Part shown: piece after piece, positions 56,013 through 64,000 of the stretch
Numbering within the stretch: position 1 is the stretch's first letter
Layout of the letters: each line of letters starts with the position of its first letter
DNA from: Microvirga brassicacearum
Lineage (GTDB): Bacteria; Pseudomonadota; Alphaproteobacteria; Rhizobiales; Beijerinckiaceae
Direction of reading: 5' to 3'
NCBI RefSeq assembly: GCF_008757455.1
Contig: NZ_VCMV01000021.1
Coordinates: forward strand, 1-64,000
Length of the DNA: 64,000 nt
Notes under the pieces: generated by a model
Databases searched by the model: none
Seen by the model: only the letters and a program-made list of their open reading frames with translations
Told to the model about the DNA's origin: nothing
Translations under genes and position numbers: made by a program

Positions 56013-56520
56013 TGGCTCGGTCCGCCACGAGGTTCTTGATCGCATCCGCCTTGATGGCGGCGAGATCATCGTCGGAGAAGCCAAGATATCGCCCCGTGCG
56101 CCAGATCAGATCGTCCTCGAATTCGTGGACCGTGCCATCGATCGCCGCGAGCCTGTAGGCAAGCGCCAGCAGGGGAGCGCGGTCGTCGGAGGGCACATCG
56201 CTGACGATACGGTCGATCAGGCGCGTCGCAGGATCGGTCTGAGCCTCGATCTCCACCGCCTCTTGCAGAATTCGCGCCGCGTCCTCAGCCGACAACCCGA
56301 ATCGCGAGCCGAGGAGGACCTTCAACCCCTTCGATTCCACCGGCAGAACCCGTCCATCCGCGTGCGCCACCAGGATCAGGAGCGCCGCAACGGTGAGGTG
56401 TTGTTCGTGCTGGGGAGAAGGTCCATCGGCAGCAGGACGGAGGATATTCCGGAGGGCAGAAATCACTGACATGCGCCAATTATTCAAGAAACCGGTCGCT
56501 TTTCGCAAGGGCGGTCGCAT
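56005..56520 (-). CDS. TerB-like tellurite-resistance-family protein
   Basis: 171 aa from the ATG at 56520 (GGAGG four bases upstream); the ATG at 56472 is a possible start. Helical TerB/DjlA-like domain (LTVAALLILVAHADGRV, FGLSAEDAARILQ, YRLAAIDGTVHEFEDDLIW). Metal-related envelope stress function is known only from Ter operons; no other ter genes are here. Confidence 0.85.
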   Translation of the reverse strand: MRPPLRKATGFLNNWRMSVISALRNILRPAADGPSPQHEQHLTVAALLILVAHADGRVLPVESKGLKVLLGSRFGLSAEDAARILQEAVEIEAQTDPATRLIDRIVSDVPSDDRAPLLALAYRLAAIDGTVHEFEDDLIWRTGRYLGFSDDDLAAIKADAIKNLVADRANG

Positions 56521-56846
56521 GAAACCTCCGTGAATGGAGCCTAAGATTGCGTCTCTTCCAATGACCGCAAAGGCGAAACGTCGCAGCGTGACTGCCCGAC
56601 GGGCAGCTTTCTGGCCTATCTTGAAGGGATTTCACACGCTTGCATCCCGACTTGAGGGCTAATCACGTTTCTCCGAGGCGACAAGCGTGCCCGCCACGGG
56701 CCGCGCTTTGCCGGCAATCCTTTTGCGCTTCGCCGCGAGAATGCTAGAACCTGTCGATTCTTCATGACATCAAAGCGTTGCGGAGACATATTTCCTGCAA
56801 GCAGGTCCGCCGGGGCCTGCAAATCCAACTTCTCCGAGGTGAACCT
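56521..56846. other. 326-nt divergent intergenic region between the TerB-like gene and the receiver gene
   Basis: No gene is called. A CTGCCC-GAC-GGGCAG hairpin (56592-56606) followed by CTTTCT could be a terminator or leader structure. Open frames here are antisense to the receiver gene or lack ribosome sites. Confidence 0.45.
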
Positions 56847-57233
56847 GTGAGCGAAATCATGGCAAGCGGCGGCGACCTCACTGGCCTTCGTGTCCTTGTC
56901 GTCGAGGACGAGGCAGCGATCTCGCTTCTTTTGGAGGACATGCTGCTCGATTTTGGTTGTCAGGTCATTGGACCGGCGGCCCGGCTTGCTGCTGCGTTGG
57001 AAACCCTGGCTCGCGAGAAGGTCGATCTCGCGATTCTGGATGTGAACGTGGCCGGCGAGCCGATCTATCCGGTGGCCGAGGCGCTGGCGCAGCGCGCCAT
57101 CCCGTTCGTGTTCTCGACAGGCTATGGCAGCGCCGGCATTCGCGACGCCTACCGGGATCGGCCTGTCCTGCAAAAACCCTTTGCGCAGAACGATCTCAAG
57201 CAAAAGCTGCTCCTGGCGCGAGCCGTACCCTAG
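56847..57233 (+). CDS. Single-domain response regulator, FAT GUY type
   Basis: 128 aa from a GTG with GAGGTGA upstream (an ATG at 56859 is possible). Receiver residues: Glu20/Asp21 (VVEDEAA), phosphoacceptor Asp65 (AILDVNV), Ser90/Thr91, Lys110 (LQKPF). The IPFVFSTGYG motif is of the FAT GUY family, which includes SdrG of the Sphingomonas general stress response. No histidine kinase is nearby. It could therefore connect to the NepR-EcfG system, but this is inference. Confidence 0.88.
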   Translation: MSEIMASGGDLTGLRVLVVEDEAAISLLLEDMLLDFGCQVIGPAARLAAALETLAREKVDLAILDVNVAGEPIYPVAEALAQRAIPFVFSTGYGSAGIRDAYRDRPVLQKPFAQNDLKQKLLLARAVP

Positions 57234-57370
57234 GCTTCCGCCGCCTCGCTCCTTTACGATGTGCGGTGAAACACCGCAGTTGGGAGCTGAATCCTCTTTG
57301 AAGTCACACTATCCTTGAGTAAGCTTCGCCGCCTCAAAGATATGTTGTAACCTTCAATGATCGACACCCA

Positions 57371-60300
57371 ATGGTCCTCCGCACTCTTCGGCCTCTGACA
57401 GTGATCGGCGCGCTGGTCCTGACGCTCGGTGCTGCGCGCGCGCAGTCGCCTGTGCCCCGCACCACATGGGCCGCGGGCTCGATTGTGGCGGCAAAGGGCG
57501 GCGAGGAACTGCGCTTCGTCCGGGAAAGCAACTGGCGCGCCGTCGAAGTCCGGCAGGACGTCGTCGGTGGTGACGTGCTTCGCACCAACGCTCTCGGCAA
57601 TCTGGCGATTCTGTTTGCCGACCGGACCCAGATCCGGGTCGGACGCAATTCAACTCTCACCGTCAACCAGGTTGCAAGCAACGATGCGGGCACGACCGAC
57701 CTGAGCCTGCAGGCCGGAACCATTTGGGCGCGCGCGGCGCGCGGCGGCAGCGGGGTCGACGTAAAGACCCCCGCGGCCGTGGCGGCCATCCGAGGGACGG
57801 ACTGGTCGTTGACGGTTGATGGCTCGGGCAAGACCGGCCTCGTCGTGCTCGAAGGCGTGGTGGAACTGACGAACGCTCAGGGCTCGGTTACCGTTCGGCA
57901 GGGTGAAGGGGCGGTCGCCTCCATCGGTCAGAAGCCGACGAAATTCGTGCTCGTGAATTCCAACGACCGCGAGCAGATGCTGTTCTACCTGACCTTGCGG
58001 GATGCTTTCACCTGGCTGCCGGCTTCTCCCCTCGATAACCGGTCGCTGCGTACGCAGCGTGTGCGACTTGAGGCCGTGCCGCCGGATGCTCGCAATGCGG
58101 AAGATTGGCTGAACCAGGCCGAGACGGCACTCGCGCTCGACGGCCGCGCGGTCGCCATCAGCGCGCTCGCGGAGGCGCGTCGCCGACCCTTGAACCATCA
58201 GCAGCGCGCCCGCGCCGATCTGATCGCCGGGCTGATTGCCGGTTCCGAGAGACGCTGGGCCGACGCGGCCGCGTTCTTCGCCAAATCAGAAAACGGGCTG
58301 GATGAACAGCGACGGGCGAGCGCCGTCTATGGCCGCTACATCGCAGCATCGCTCGCCGACCCAAAACGCGTTCAGCCCGAGCCCAAGATCGGCCGGAACT
58401 CCGCCGCGGCAGCGCTCGCGCGCGCTTACGTGCTGGGCTTCAAGCAAGATCTCAAAGCGGCAGCCGAGGCGGCGCGAGCAGCGGAAAAGCGCTTTCCCGG
58501 CGACACACGGCTTGCCGTCTTCTCCGCGCAGATGGCGCTGGCGCTGAACGAACGGGAGGCCATGCGGGCGGCGGTTGCCCGCGCCCGTGCGATTGATCCC
58601 GACGATCCGGATGTGCTGCTGGTCAGTGGCGTGGTTCGCGGCGATATCGACGGCGAAGTCGGCCGCGCCATTGCCGAATTGCGCCAGGCTGCCGCCACGG
58701 CGCCGGGGCAGTCCGATATCTGGAACATGATCGGCCTCTATGAATCGGAACGCGACGCGCCCATTGCGGCCGAACAGGCTCTCAGGCGCGCGATCGCCGA
58801 GGATCCCGAGAGCCCGGTCGCTTACGCCAATCTGGCAATCCTGCTGCTCGATCAAAGCCGCGTGGATGAAGCCGGAGTGCTGATCGACAAGGCGCTCGAA
58901 CTCGATCCTTCGTTCAGCGTCGGGTATATCGCGCGCGGTCGCTATCTGCTTCAGAAGGGCGAGACCGCCAAGGGTATCGAGGCGGCCCTTGCCGGCTCCA
59001 CGGCCAATCCCGCTTATTCGCAAGGACTGCTCGTCACGGCGATCGCCTATTATCAGGCCGGCGATGATGATCTCGCCATGCAGGCCTTGGAAAATGCCGA
59101 CAGACTCGATCCCAATGATCCGGTCGTTGCCATCGCGCGCACCGCCATCGCCCTCGACGCCTACCAGGCCGACGAGGCAGTTCGCGCGGCGCGCGAAAGC
59201 GTCAGGCGCTTCCGCTTGCGCGGCGGCGATTATGCGGGTCTCGCGGTCAACCGGCAGGCGGGCTCCTATCCGGCACAGGCCTATCGCTTTCTCGACCTCG
59301 ACGAATGGGCGCGCTTCTACGGCGACCGCGTTTTCGACCCCTTCACCGCATCGAGCTATTTTGACCAGGCGGCAGCGCGGCGCCAAAGCCTGCTTGTCAA
59401 CCGTCCGACCGCCGCAACCGCGTTCGGCGCCGAGGCCGACCTCACCGCCTACACGTTGACGATCCAGGGCCTGTTCTTCGATCCCTTGGCGGTGTCTTCC
59501 CGCGTTGGTCGCCAGGATCTTGTCCGCCGCCCGTTCATCGACACCGAGATCGGCGGAAGCCTGCTCGTCCGCAACGGGCATGCCGGCTGGGGGGGGGACG
59601 CAACCGTGCAGGGCTTCAGCAACGATCCGATGCCCACCTCCTTCTCGTTATCGGCCGGTCGGGTGCGCGCCGATGGGCGCGAGTCGCTCGACAACGAGAG
59701 CGCCTCAAACGCTTCGTTTTTTGTCGGAATGACGCCGAACGCCTCGAACCGCTTCCTGATCTTCGGCACCGCCACCAATGATGAGCCGGGACTCGCGCGC
59801 ATCAACACGCCGACGCGCTACTTCACGGGCCAGCGCGATTTCACCGCCATGCAGGCCGGCGCGGGTTGGAGCCACTCCTTCGCCGACCGCAACGTGCTGA
59901 CCGGCGCCGTCTACGCCAATCGCGGCCTCGACCGGCGATATACCAATGCGGGGAGTTCCGAGCTCGATCCGATCGTGGCTGCCAGCGAGAGCTGGGAGCG
60001 CAACCGCACCGAAGGTGTCGTTGCGGCCATCAATCACAGCATCGGCATCAACGACTTCACGCTGCGCTATGGTGTCGAAGGCCAGACCGGCAAGACCCTG
60101 GACGCTACATTCGGACAAGGAGTGTTGTTCAACCGCGTGACAGGCGAGAGCCAGATCCTCGACCTGACCAACCGCGCGAACGCCGATTTCAGCGCCAATC
60201 GCCTCTATGCAGACGCGTTCTGGCGTCCGTCCGACAAGTTCGAGGCGCAGGTGGGCGTGCAGCGCACATCCGTCGAGATCGGCGCGTTGCCATCGGACAT

Positions 60301-61009
60301 CGCGATTTCGCCGCGTCTCGGGCTCGGTATATCTCCCTTCGAGGGACATTGGCTGCGCGCGGCCTATCGCCGTGATGGCGACCTGCCCTTGAGCTTTACG
60401 CTGGCGCCGGTGACCACGGTCGGGCTCGTTCCCAACGCAATCCCGACTTCGCTCGGCGGCCGCACCGATACACTGGCACTGCGGTGGGATGCGGAATGGT
60501 CGCAGCATCTGTTCACGGCCGTCGAGTATCAGCGGCAGGATCTGCGCGCGCTCACTTTGCCCATCGCCAACACCTTCGACACCGTGTCGATTGGCAAGGC
60601 CCGCGTGGATCGACTGGCCGCGACCGCCAATCTGTGGCTCGGCCATGGCATCGGCGTCTTCGGCACGCTCGGCACGACGACGACGGAGATCCGGTCCGAG
60701 GAAGCCCTCGGACGTGACGTGCCGTTCATCGCGGATCGGTTCGCGCGCGGCGGTGTGACTTTTGTGCATCCGAGCCGGATCAAGCTCACGGTTGCGGCGA
60801 CCTATGTGGGAGAACGTACAGGCGACCTTGTCGGCATCGTGCTCGAGGATTACTGGACCGCCGACGCGGCCATCACGTGGGAAACTCCGGATCGTCGTCT
60901 CATGATGGGCGTCACCGTGCTGAATATGTTCGGTGCCGATTACGAGATCACCCCCGGCATTCCTGGCCCCACACGCGCAGTCGCGGCCACCGTCAAGGCG
61001 CGTTTCTGA
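57371..61009 (+). CDS. FecR-domain / TPR / outer-membrane beta-barrel protein
   Basis: 1,212 aa. A signal peptide ends at ARAQS. Residues about 55-165 are a FecR-type beta domain (FADRTQIRVGRNSTLTV, TPAAVAAIRGTDW). About 215-620 are TPR repeats (e.g. AYANLAILLLDQSRVDEAGV). The last 500 residues are rich in alternating aromatic and charged strands and end in F (TVKARF), the usual beta-barrel assembly signal. It is likely an outer-membrane protein with periplasmic FecR and TPR domains. It is followed by a CHASE2 cyclase two bases after its stop. Confidence 0.85.
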   Translation: MVLRTLRPLTVIGALVLTLGAARAQSPVPRTTWAAGSIVAAKGGEELRFVRESNWRAVEVRQDVVGGDVLRTNALGNLAILFADRTQIRVGRNSTLTVNQVASNDAGTTDLSLQAGTIWARAARGGSGVDVKTPAAVAAIRGTDWSLTVDGSGKTGLVVLEGVVELTNAQGSVTVRQGEGAVASIGQKPTKFVLVNSNDREQMLFYLTLRDAFTWLPASPLDNRSLRTQRVRLEAVPPDARNAEDWLNQAETALALDGRAVAISALAEARRRPLNHQQRARADLIAGLIAGSERRWADAAAFFAKSENGLDEQRRASAVYGRYIAASLADPKRVQPEPKIGRNSAAAALARAYVLGFKQDLKAAAEAARAAEKRFPGDTRLAVFSAQMALALNEREAMRAAVARARAIDPDDPDVLLVSGVVRGDIDGEVGRAIAELRQAAATAPGQSDIWNMIGLYESERDAPIAAEQALRRAIAEDPESPVAYANLAILLLDQSRVDEAGVLIDKALELDPSFSVGYIARGRYLLQKGETAKGIEAALAGSTANPAYSQGLLVTAIAYYQAGDDDLAMQALENADRLDPNDPVVAIARTAIALDAYQADEAVRAARESVRRFRLRGGDYAGLAVNRQAGSYPAQAYRFLDLDEWARFYGDRVFDPFTASSYFDQAAARRQSLLVNRPTAATAFGAEADLTAYTLTIQGLFFDPLAVSSRVGRQDLVRRPFIDTEIGGSLLVRNGHAGWGGDATVQGFSNDPMPTSFSLSAGRVRADGRESLDNESASNASFFVGMTPNASNRFLIFGTATNDEPGLARINTPTRYFTGQRDFTAMQAGAGWSHSFADRNVLTGAVYANRGLDRRYTNAGSSELDPIVAASESWERNRTEGVVAAINHSIGINDFTLRYGVEGQTGKTLDATFGQGVLFNRVTGESQILDLTNRANADFSANRLYADAFWRPSDKFEAQVGVQRTSVEIGALPSDIAISPRLGLGISPFEGHWLRAAYRRDGDLPLSFTLAPVTTVGLVPNAIPTSLGGRTDTLALRWDAEWSQHLFTAVEYQRQDLRALTLPIANTFDTVSIGKARVDRLAATANLWLGHGIGVFGTLGTTTTEIRSEEALGRDVPFIADRFARGGVTFVHPSRIKLTVAATYVGERTGDLVGIVLEDYWTADAAITWETPDRRLMMGVTVLNMFGADYEITPGIPGPTRAVAATVKARF

Positions 61010-61011
61010 CG

Positions 61012-62982
61012 GTGGTCAAGGCGGCACCACAGCACAGGGTGGCGCGAGAGGCGATCTGGCAGCATCTGGCGATCGCTGCTCTCGTGGCGGGGCTTCTGCT
61101 GCCCCTGTCGCTTGTCCCGGCTTTCCAACTCGTCGAAGCCCGGTTCTATGATATCTTCTCCACGTTCCTTCCTCTTCGCCCGGTGGAACCCGGTGCGCTG
61201 GTGGTGGCGATCGACGAGCCGTCATTCTCGGAAATCGGCCACCGCTGGCCGTGGTCGCGAGAGCTTCATGCGCGGCTTGTCGAGAGATTGCGACAAGCCG
61301 GCGCCAAAGTGATCGCCTTCGACATCATCTTCGCGGAGCCCTCCACGCCTGAGGCAGATGCGGTGTTTGCCAAAGCAATCGGGCCCGATGTCGTTCTCGC
61401 GTCCGACGAGGTGGCAACCCGTCTCGATCAGGGCCTCCAGGTCACGCGCGTCGAACCGCTCGACATCTTCCTCGATGCCGGGGCGAGCGCCGGGCTCACC
61501 TCCGTCGCACTCGACGGCGACGCCGCCCTGCGCAACATGCCGATCGCCCGCGACAGCTTTGCGGCGCAGGTCCTGCGGAAAGCCGGCGTCACGGTCGAGC
61601 CGCCGCCGGCCGGTTCGCTCATCCAATATTTCGGCCCCCCGCGATCCTACCCGACGGTTTCCTATTATCAGGCGCTCGATCCCGAGGCCTTTCTACCGCC
61701 CCACAGGTTCAAGGATCGCGTCGTGCTGGTGGGACTGAGCCTCAAGGCTTCGGCTGCGCCGGATAGCGGCTCGGTCGATGCGTTTCCGACGCCCTACACG
61801 CTGACAAGCGCGAGCCTGACGGCGGGCGTCGAAGTCCAGGCGACGATCATCGACAACCTGCTCCACGGTTTTTACGTGGTGCCGATCTCGCGACCCTGGA
61901 CTCTCGCGCTCGTGAGCACTGTCGCCCTGCTGGCCGCCTATCTCTGCCGCCGGGGGGTCAACTGGCGCTCCGGGTCGGGCGCCGTCCTGATGTTCGTCGG
62001 ATTGCTGGTCGGCAGCTGGCTGCTCTTGCGGTTCGGCCGAATCTGGGCGCCGCCGGTCCTTCCCGTGTCGGCTGCCCTACTGATCATCGGCGCCCGTTTC
62101 GGCATCGACTACGCGCGCGAACGACGTTTGCGTCGGGCCGTATCCCACGCCTTCTCACGCTATCTTTCGCCCGACCTCGTGGCCCAACTGGCTCATGATC
62201 CTTCGGCACTGAAACTCGGTGGCGAGCGGCGCAATCTCACGATTCTGTTCTGCGACGTGCGCGGATTCACCAGCCTGTCCGAGCGGCTGAAGGATGAGCC
62301 CGAACGGCTGACCGCGCTGATCAACCGCCTCCTCGATCCGCTCTCGGAGGCGATCCTCGCGGAAGGCGGCACCATCGACAAATATATGGGCGATTGCGTC
62401 ATGGCGTTCTGGAACGCGCCGCTGCCAAGTCCGGATCACGCGTCCCGGGCCGTGCGCGCGGCCGAACGCATGCTGGACGCCGTCGCCGGATTGAACCGGG
62501 TGCTGCGCAATGAAGAGGGCGATTCGGCCCCCGTCTTTGCCGTTGGGGTCGGCATCAACACGGGCGACTGCGTCGTTGGCAATGTGGGCTCGCGCTGGCG
62601 CTACGACTATTCGGTGCTGGGCGACACCGTAAACCTCGCGTCGCGGCTGGAGGGGTTGTCCAAGGAATATGGCGTATCCATCATCCTCGGGCCCGACACG
62701 GCGCAAGCAGTCCGTCCGAACCACGTGCTGATCGAGCTCGATCGGATCGCCGTGCGCGGTCGCGCGGAGGAATCTGCCATCTACACGGTCATTCCGCCTG
62801 CCGCGCAAGGGCACGATGCTGATCTTCGGGAGCTTGAAGAACTGCATCCGCGTCTGCTCGCCGCATATCGCAGCGGCGACAGCGCGCTCGCGTCGCGGCA
62901 TCTCGAACGCTGCGTCCTCCTGGCCCCGTCGCTCTCGACCTATTATCGAAAGCTCAAGGAAAAGATTGCGGCCGCAGCGTGA
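61012..62982 (+). CDS. CHASE2-domain class III nucleotide cyclase
   Basis: 656 aa from a GTG two bases after the upstream stop. One N-terminal membrane helix, a periplasmic CHASE2 domain at about 40-290 (LVVAIDEPSFSEIG, AKVIAFDIIFAEP, VVLVGLS), three membrane helices at about 295-370 and a class III cyclase domain (ILFCDVRGFTSLS, DKYMGDCVMAFWN, VLGDTVNLASRLE) with both metal Asp residues. It makes cAMP or cGMP in response to a periplasmic signal. FecR proteins and CHASE2 cyclases often occur together. Confidence 0.92.
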   Translation: MVKAAPQHRVAREAIWQHLAIAALVAGLLLPLSLVPAFQLVEARFYDIFSTFLPLRPVEPGALVVAIDEPSFSEIGHRWPWSRELHARLVERLRQAGAKVIAFDIIFAEPSTPEADAVFAKAIGPDVVLASDEVATRLDQGLQVTRVEPLDIFLDAGASAGLTSVALDGDAALRNMPIARDSFAAQVLRKAGVTVEPPPAGSLIQYFGPPRSYPTVSYYQALDPEAFLPPHRFKDRVVLVGLSLKASAAPDSGSVDAFPTPYTLTSASLTAGVEVQATIIDNLLHGFYVVPISRPWTLALVSTVALLAAYLCRRGVNWRSGSGAVLMFVGLLVGSWLLLRFGRIWAPPVLPVSAALLIIGARFGIDYARERRLRRAVSHAFSRYLSPDLVAQLAHDPSALKLGGERRNLTILFCDVRGFTSLSERLKDEPERLTALINRLLDPLSEAILAEGGTIDKYMGDCVMAFWNAPLPSPDHASRAVRAAERMLDAVAGLNRVLRNEEGDSAPVFAVGVGINTGDCVVGNVGSRWRYDYSVLGDTVNLASRLEGLSKEYGVSIILGPDTAQAVRPNHVLIELDRIAVRGRAEESAIYTVIPPAAQGHDADLRELEELHPRLLAAYRSGDSALASRHLERCVLLAPSLSTYYRKLKEKIAAAA

Positions 62983-63061
62983 GGTGCGACGCATCCTCAT
63001 CGCCGGTCAGGCACAGGCGATCTCGTGCTCCTGCGAGCGATTTGCAAAGCGACGCAATAAC

Positions 63062-63089
63062 TTGCGCTGACGTAGCGGGCGTCTATAAG
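63062..63089 (+). promoter_or_regulatory. Candidate promoter of the CDF transporter gene
   Basis: TTGCGC (63062-63067), a 16-nt spacer and TATAAG (63084-63089), 43 nt before the ATG. Plausible but only moderately similar to consensus. Confidence 0.35.
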
Positions 63090-63131
63090 GTCCACCCGAG
63101 CAACCGAACCGCCCGCTTTTATCGTGAAACG

Positions 63132-64000
63132 ATGGACAAGATCCAGAAACTTGCCATTGGCAGCATTTTCGTCGGGACGGTCGTTCTCGCGCTGAAATAC
63201 GCCGCTTACCGCATTACGGGCAGTATCGCGCTCTACTCGGACGCGCTCGAGAGCATCATCAACGTCGTCACGGCTATCGCGGCCCTGCTGGCGGTTCGTC
63301 TCAGCGCTGAACCCGCTGACAAGAACCACCCCTACGGCCATCACAAGGTCGAGTATTTTTCGGCGGTGCTGGAAGGCGTGCTGATTATCGTCGCGGCACT
63401 CGCCATCTTGCGTGAGGCTTATGCGGGCTTCCTCAATCCCAAGGTTATCGACGCACCAGCGCTCGGTCTGGCCATCAACGGGCTGGCGAGCCTGATCAAT
63501 GCCGGGTGGGCGTGGATCCTGATCCGGCAAGGGCGCAGGCTGCGATCGCCGGCTCTCACCGCGGATGGCCGCCATCTCATGACCGATGTCGTGACGTCCG
63601 CAGGCGTCATCGTGGGGCTCCTGCTCGTGCCGTTGACCGGCTGGAATTGGCTTGATCCGGTTCTGGCAGCGTTCGTTGCCATCAACATCATCTGGTCGGG
63701 CTGGATGCTGATGAAGGAGAGCATCGGCGGATTGATGGACGAAGCGTTGCCCGAAACCATGTTGAGCCGTGTCCGCGAAGTGATCGCCATCAACGCCGAG
63801 GGCGCGATCGAAGCCCACGATCTACGCACCCGGCATGCCGGTCGGCTTGTCTTTGTCGATTTCCATCTGGTGGTCGAAGGCGGCATGAGCGTGACGCAGG
63901 CGCACGACATTTGTGACCGGCTGGAGCGTGCGCTCAAGGCGGAGATCGGCGAGGCCCAGATCACCATCCATGTGGAACCCGACAACAAGGCGAAGCATGC
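63132..64000 (+). CDS. Cation diffusion facilitator (CDF) transporter, 3' end missing
   Basis: 289 codons are visible; the gene continues past base 64000. Four to six membrane helices; metal-site motifs SDALES in helix 2 and HLMTD in helix 5, and the cytoplasmic ferredoxin-like C-terminal domain (FVDFHLVVEG, HDICDRLERAL, ITIHVEP). Exports divalent metal (zinc, iron, manganese or cobalt); specificity is not readable. Confidence 0.9.
   Translation, partial: MDKIQKLAIGSIFVGTVVLALKYAAYRITGSIALYSDALESIINVVTAIAALLAVRLSAEPADKNHPYGHHKVEYFSAVLEGVLIIVAALAILREAYAGFLNPKVIDAPALGLAINGLASLINAGWAWILIRQGRRLRSPALTADGRHLMTDVVTSAGVIVGLLLVPLTGWNWLDPVLAAFVAINIIWSGWMLMKESIGGLMDEALPETMLSRVREVIAINAEGAIEAHDLRTRHAGRLVFVDFHLVVEGGMSVTQAHDICDRLERALKAEIGEAQITIHVEPDNKAKH

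Noticed and set aside
56616-57203. 195-aa minus-strand open frame
   Set aside because: Antisense to the single-domain receiver gene, which shows all receiver residues.

Overview
The window looks like chromosome from a high-GC alphaproteobacterium of the order Hyphomicrobiales (Rhizobiales). Markers are a Ros/MucR regulator, a NepR/EcfG general-stress sigma module, DUF1236 and DUF4170 proteins, an ScfR/RamB regulator facing isocitrate lyase, and a probable alpha-r8 (MmgR/suhB) small RNA. The family or genus cannot be fixed from the sequence alone. I see no tRNA, rRNA, CRISPR array, insertion sequence or phage.

Layout. 1-8.4 kb is a surface/secretion block: a very large Sec-exported SpvB/FG-GAP/RHS protein (3' end outside the window), divergent from a lone type II secretin (GspD) and an RTX calcium-binding protein. 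8.5-17.5 kb is housekeeping and stress: HugZ-like protein, amidase, universal stress protein, YbaK-like deacylase, cold-shock protein, a MucR that lacks zinc ligands, a NepR-EcfG single-ORF fusion, a DUF1236 protein, a D-2-hydroxyacid dehydrogenase and the sRNA.

17.6-31.2 kb is one divergent catabolic locus. Leftward runs a Dpp/Opp-type peptide ABC transporter plus an M32 carboxypeptidase. Rightward runs a GntR regulator followed by a tightly overlapping operon of creatininase-family amidohydrolase, ketopantoate-reductase-like dehydrogenase, SDR, polysaccharide-deacetylase/cyclic-imidase-family hydrolase, P1/DmpA-family peptidase and isoaspartyl peptidase. Nearly every enzyme opens an amide, imide or peptide bond. 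The locus looks like uptake and dismantling of an unusual peptide-like compound, for example isoaspartyl, beta-peptide or cyclic imide. It is the best candidate here for an undescribed pathway.

32.4-38.4 kb is a second small-molecule locus: polar amino-acid type ABC transporter, nitrilase-family amidase and a Pht5-like decarboxylase, divergent from a MocR regulator. 38.5-42.0 kb has an MFS exporter and a membrane haem/[2Fe-2S]/nucleotide-cyclase fusion. 42.1-48.0 kb is a CecR-YbhGFSR-type drug efflux system. 48.0-51.9 kb is an OpuB/YehWXYZ-type quaternary-amine ABC importer. 52.1-55.3 kb is isocitrate lyase, a DUF4170 protein and the divergent ScfR/RamB regulator. 55.3-57.2 kb has a glutamine amidotransferase, a TerB-like protein and a FAT GUY-type single-domain receiver. 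57.4-63.0 kb pairs a FecR-TPR-beta-barrel protein with a CHASE2 nucleotide cyclase. The window ends inside a CDF metal transporter.

Functions are assigned by reading motifs; no database search was run. Starts were moved from the longest ORF where a Shine-Dalgarno sequence, signal peptide or overlap with the upstream stop supported another codon.
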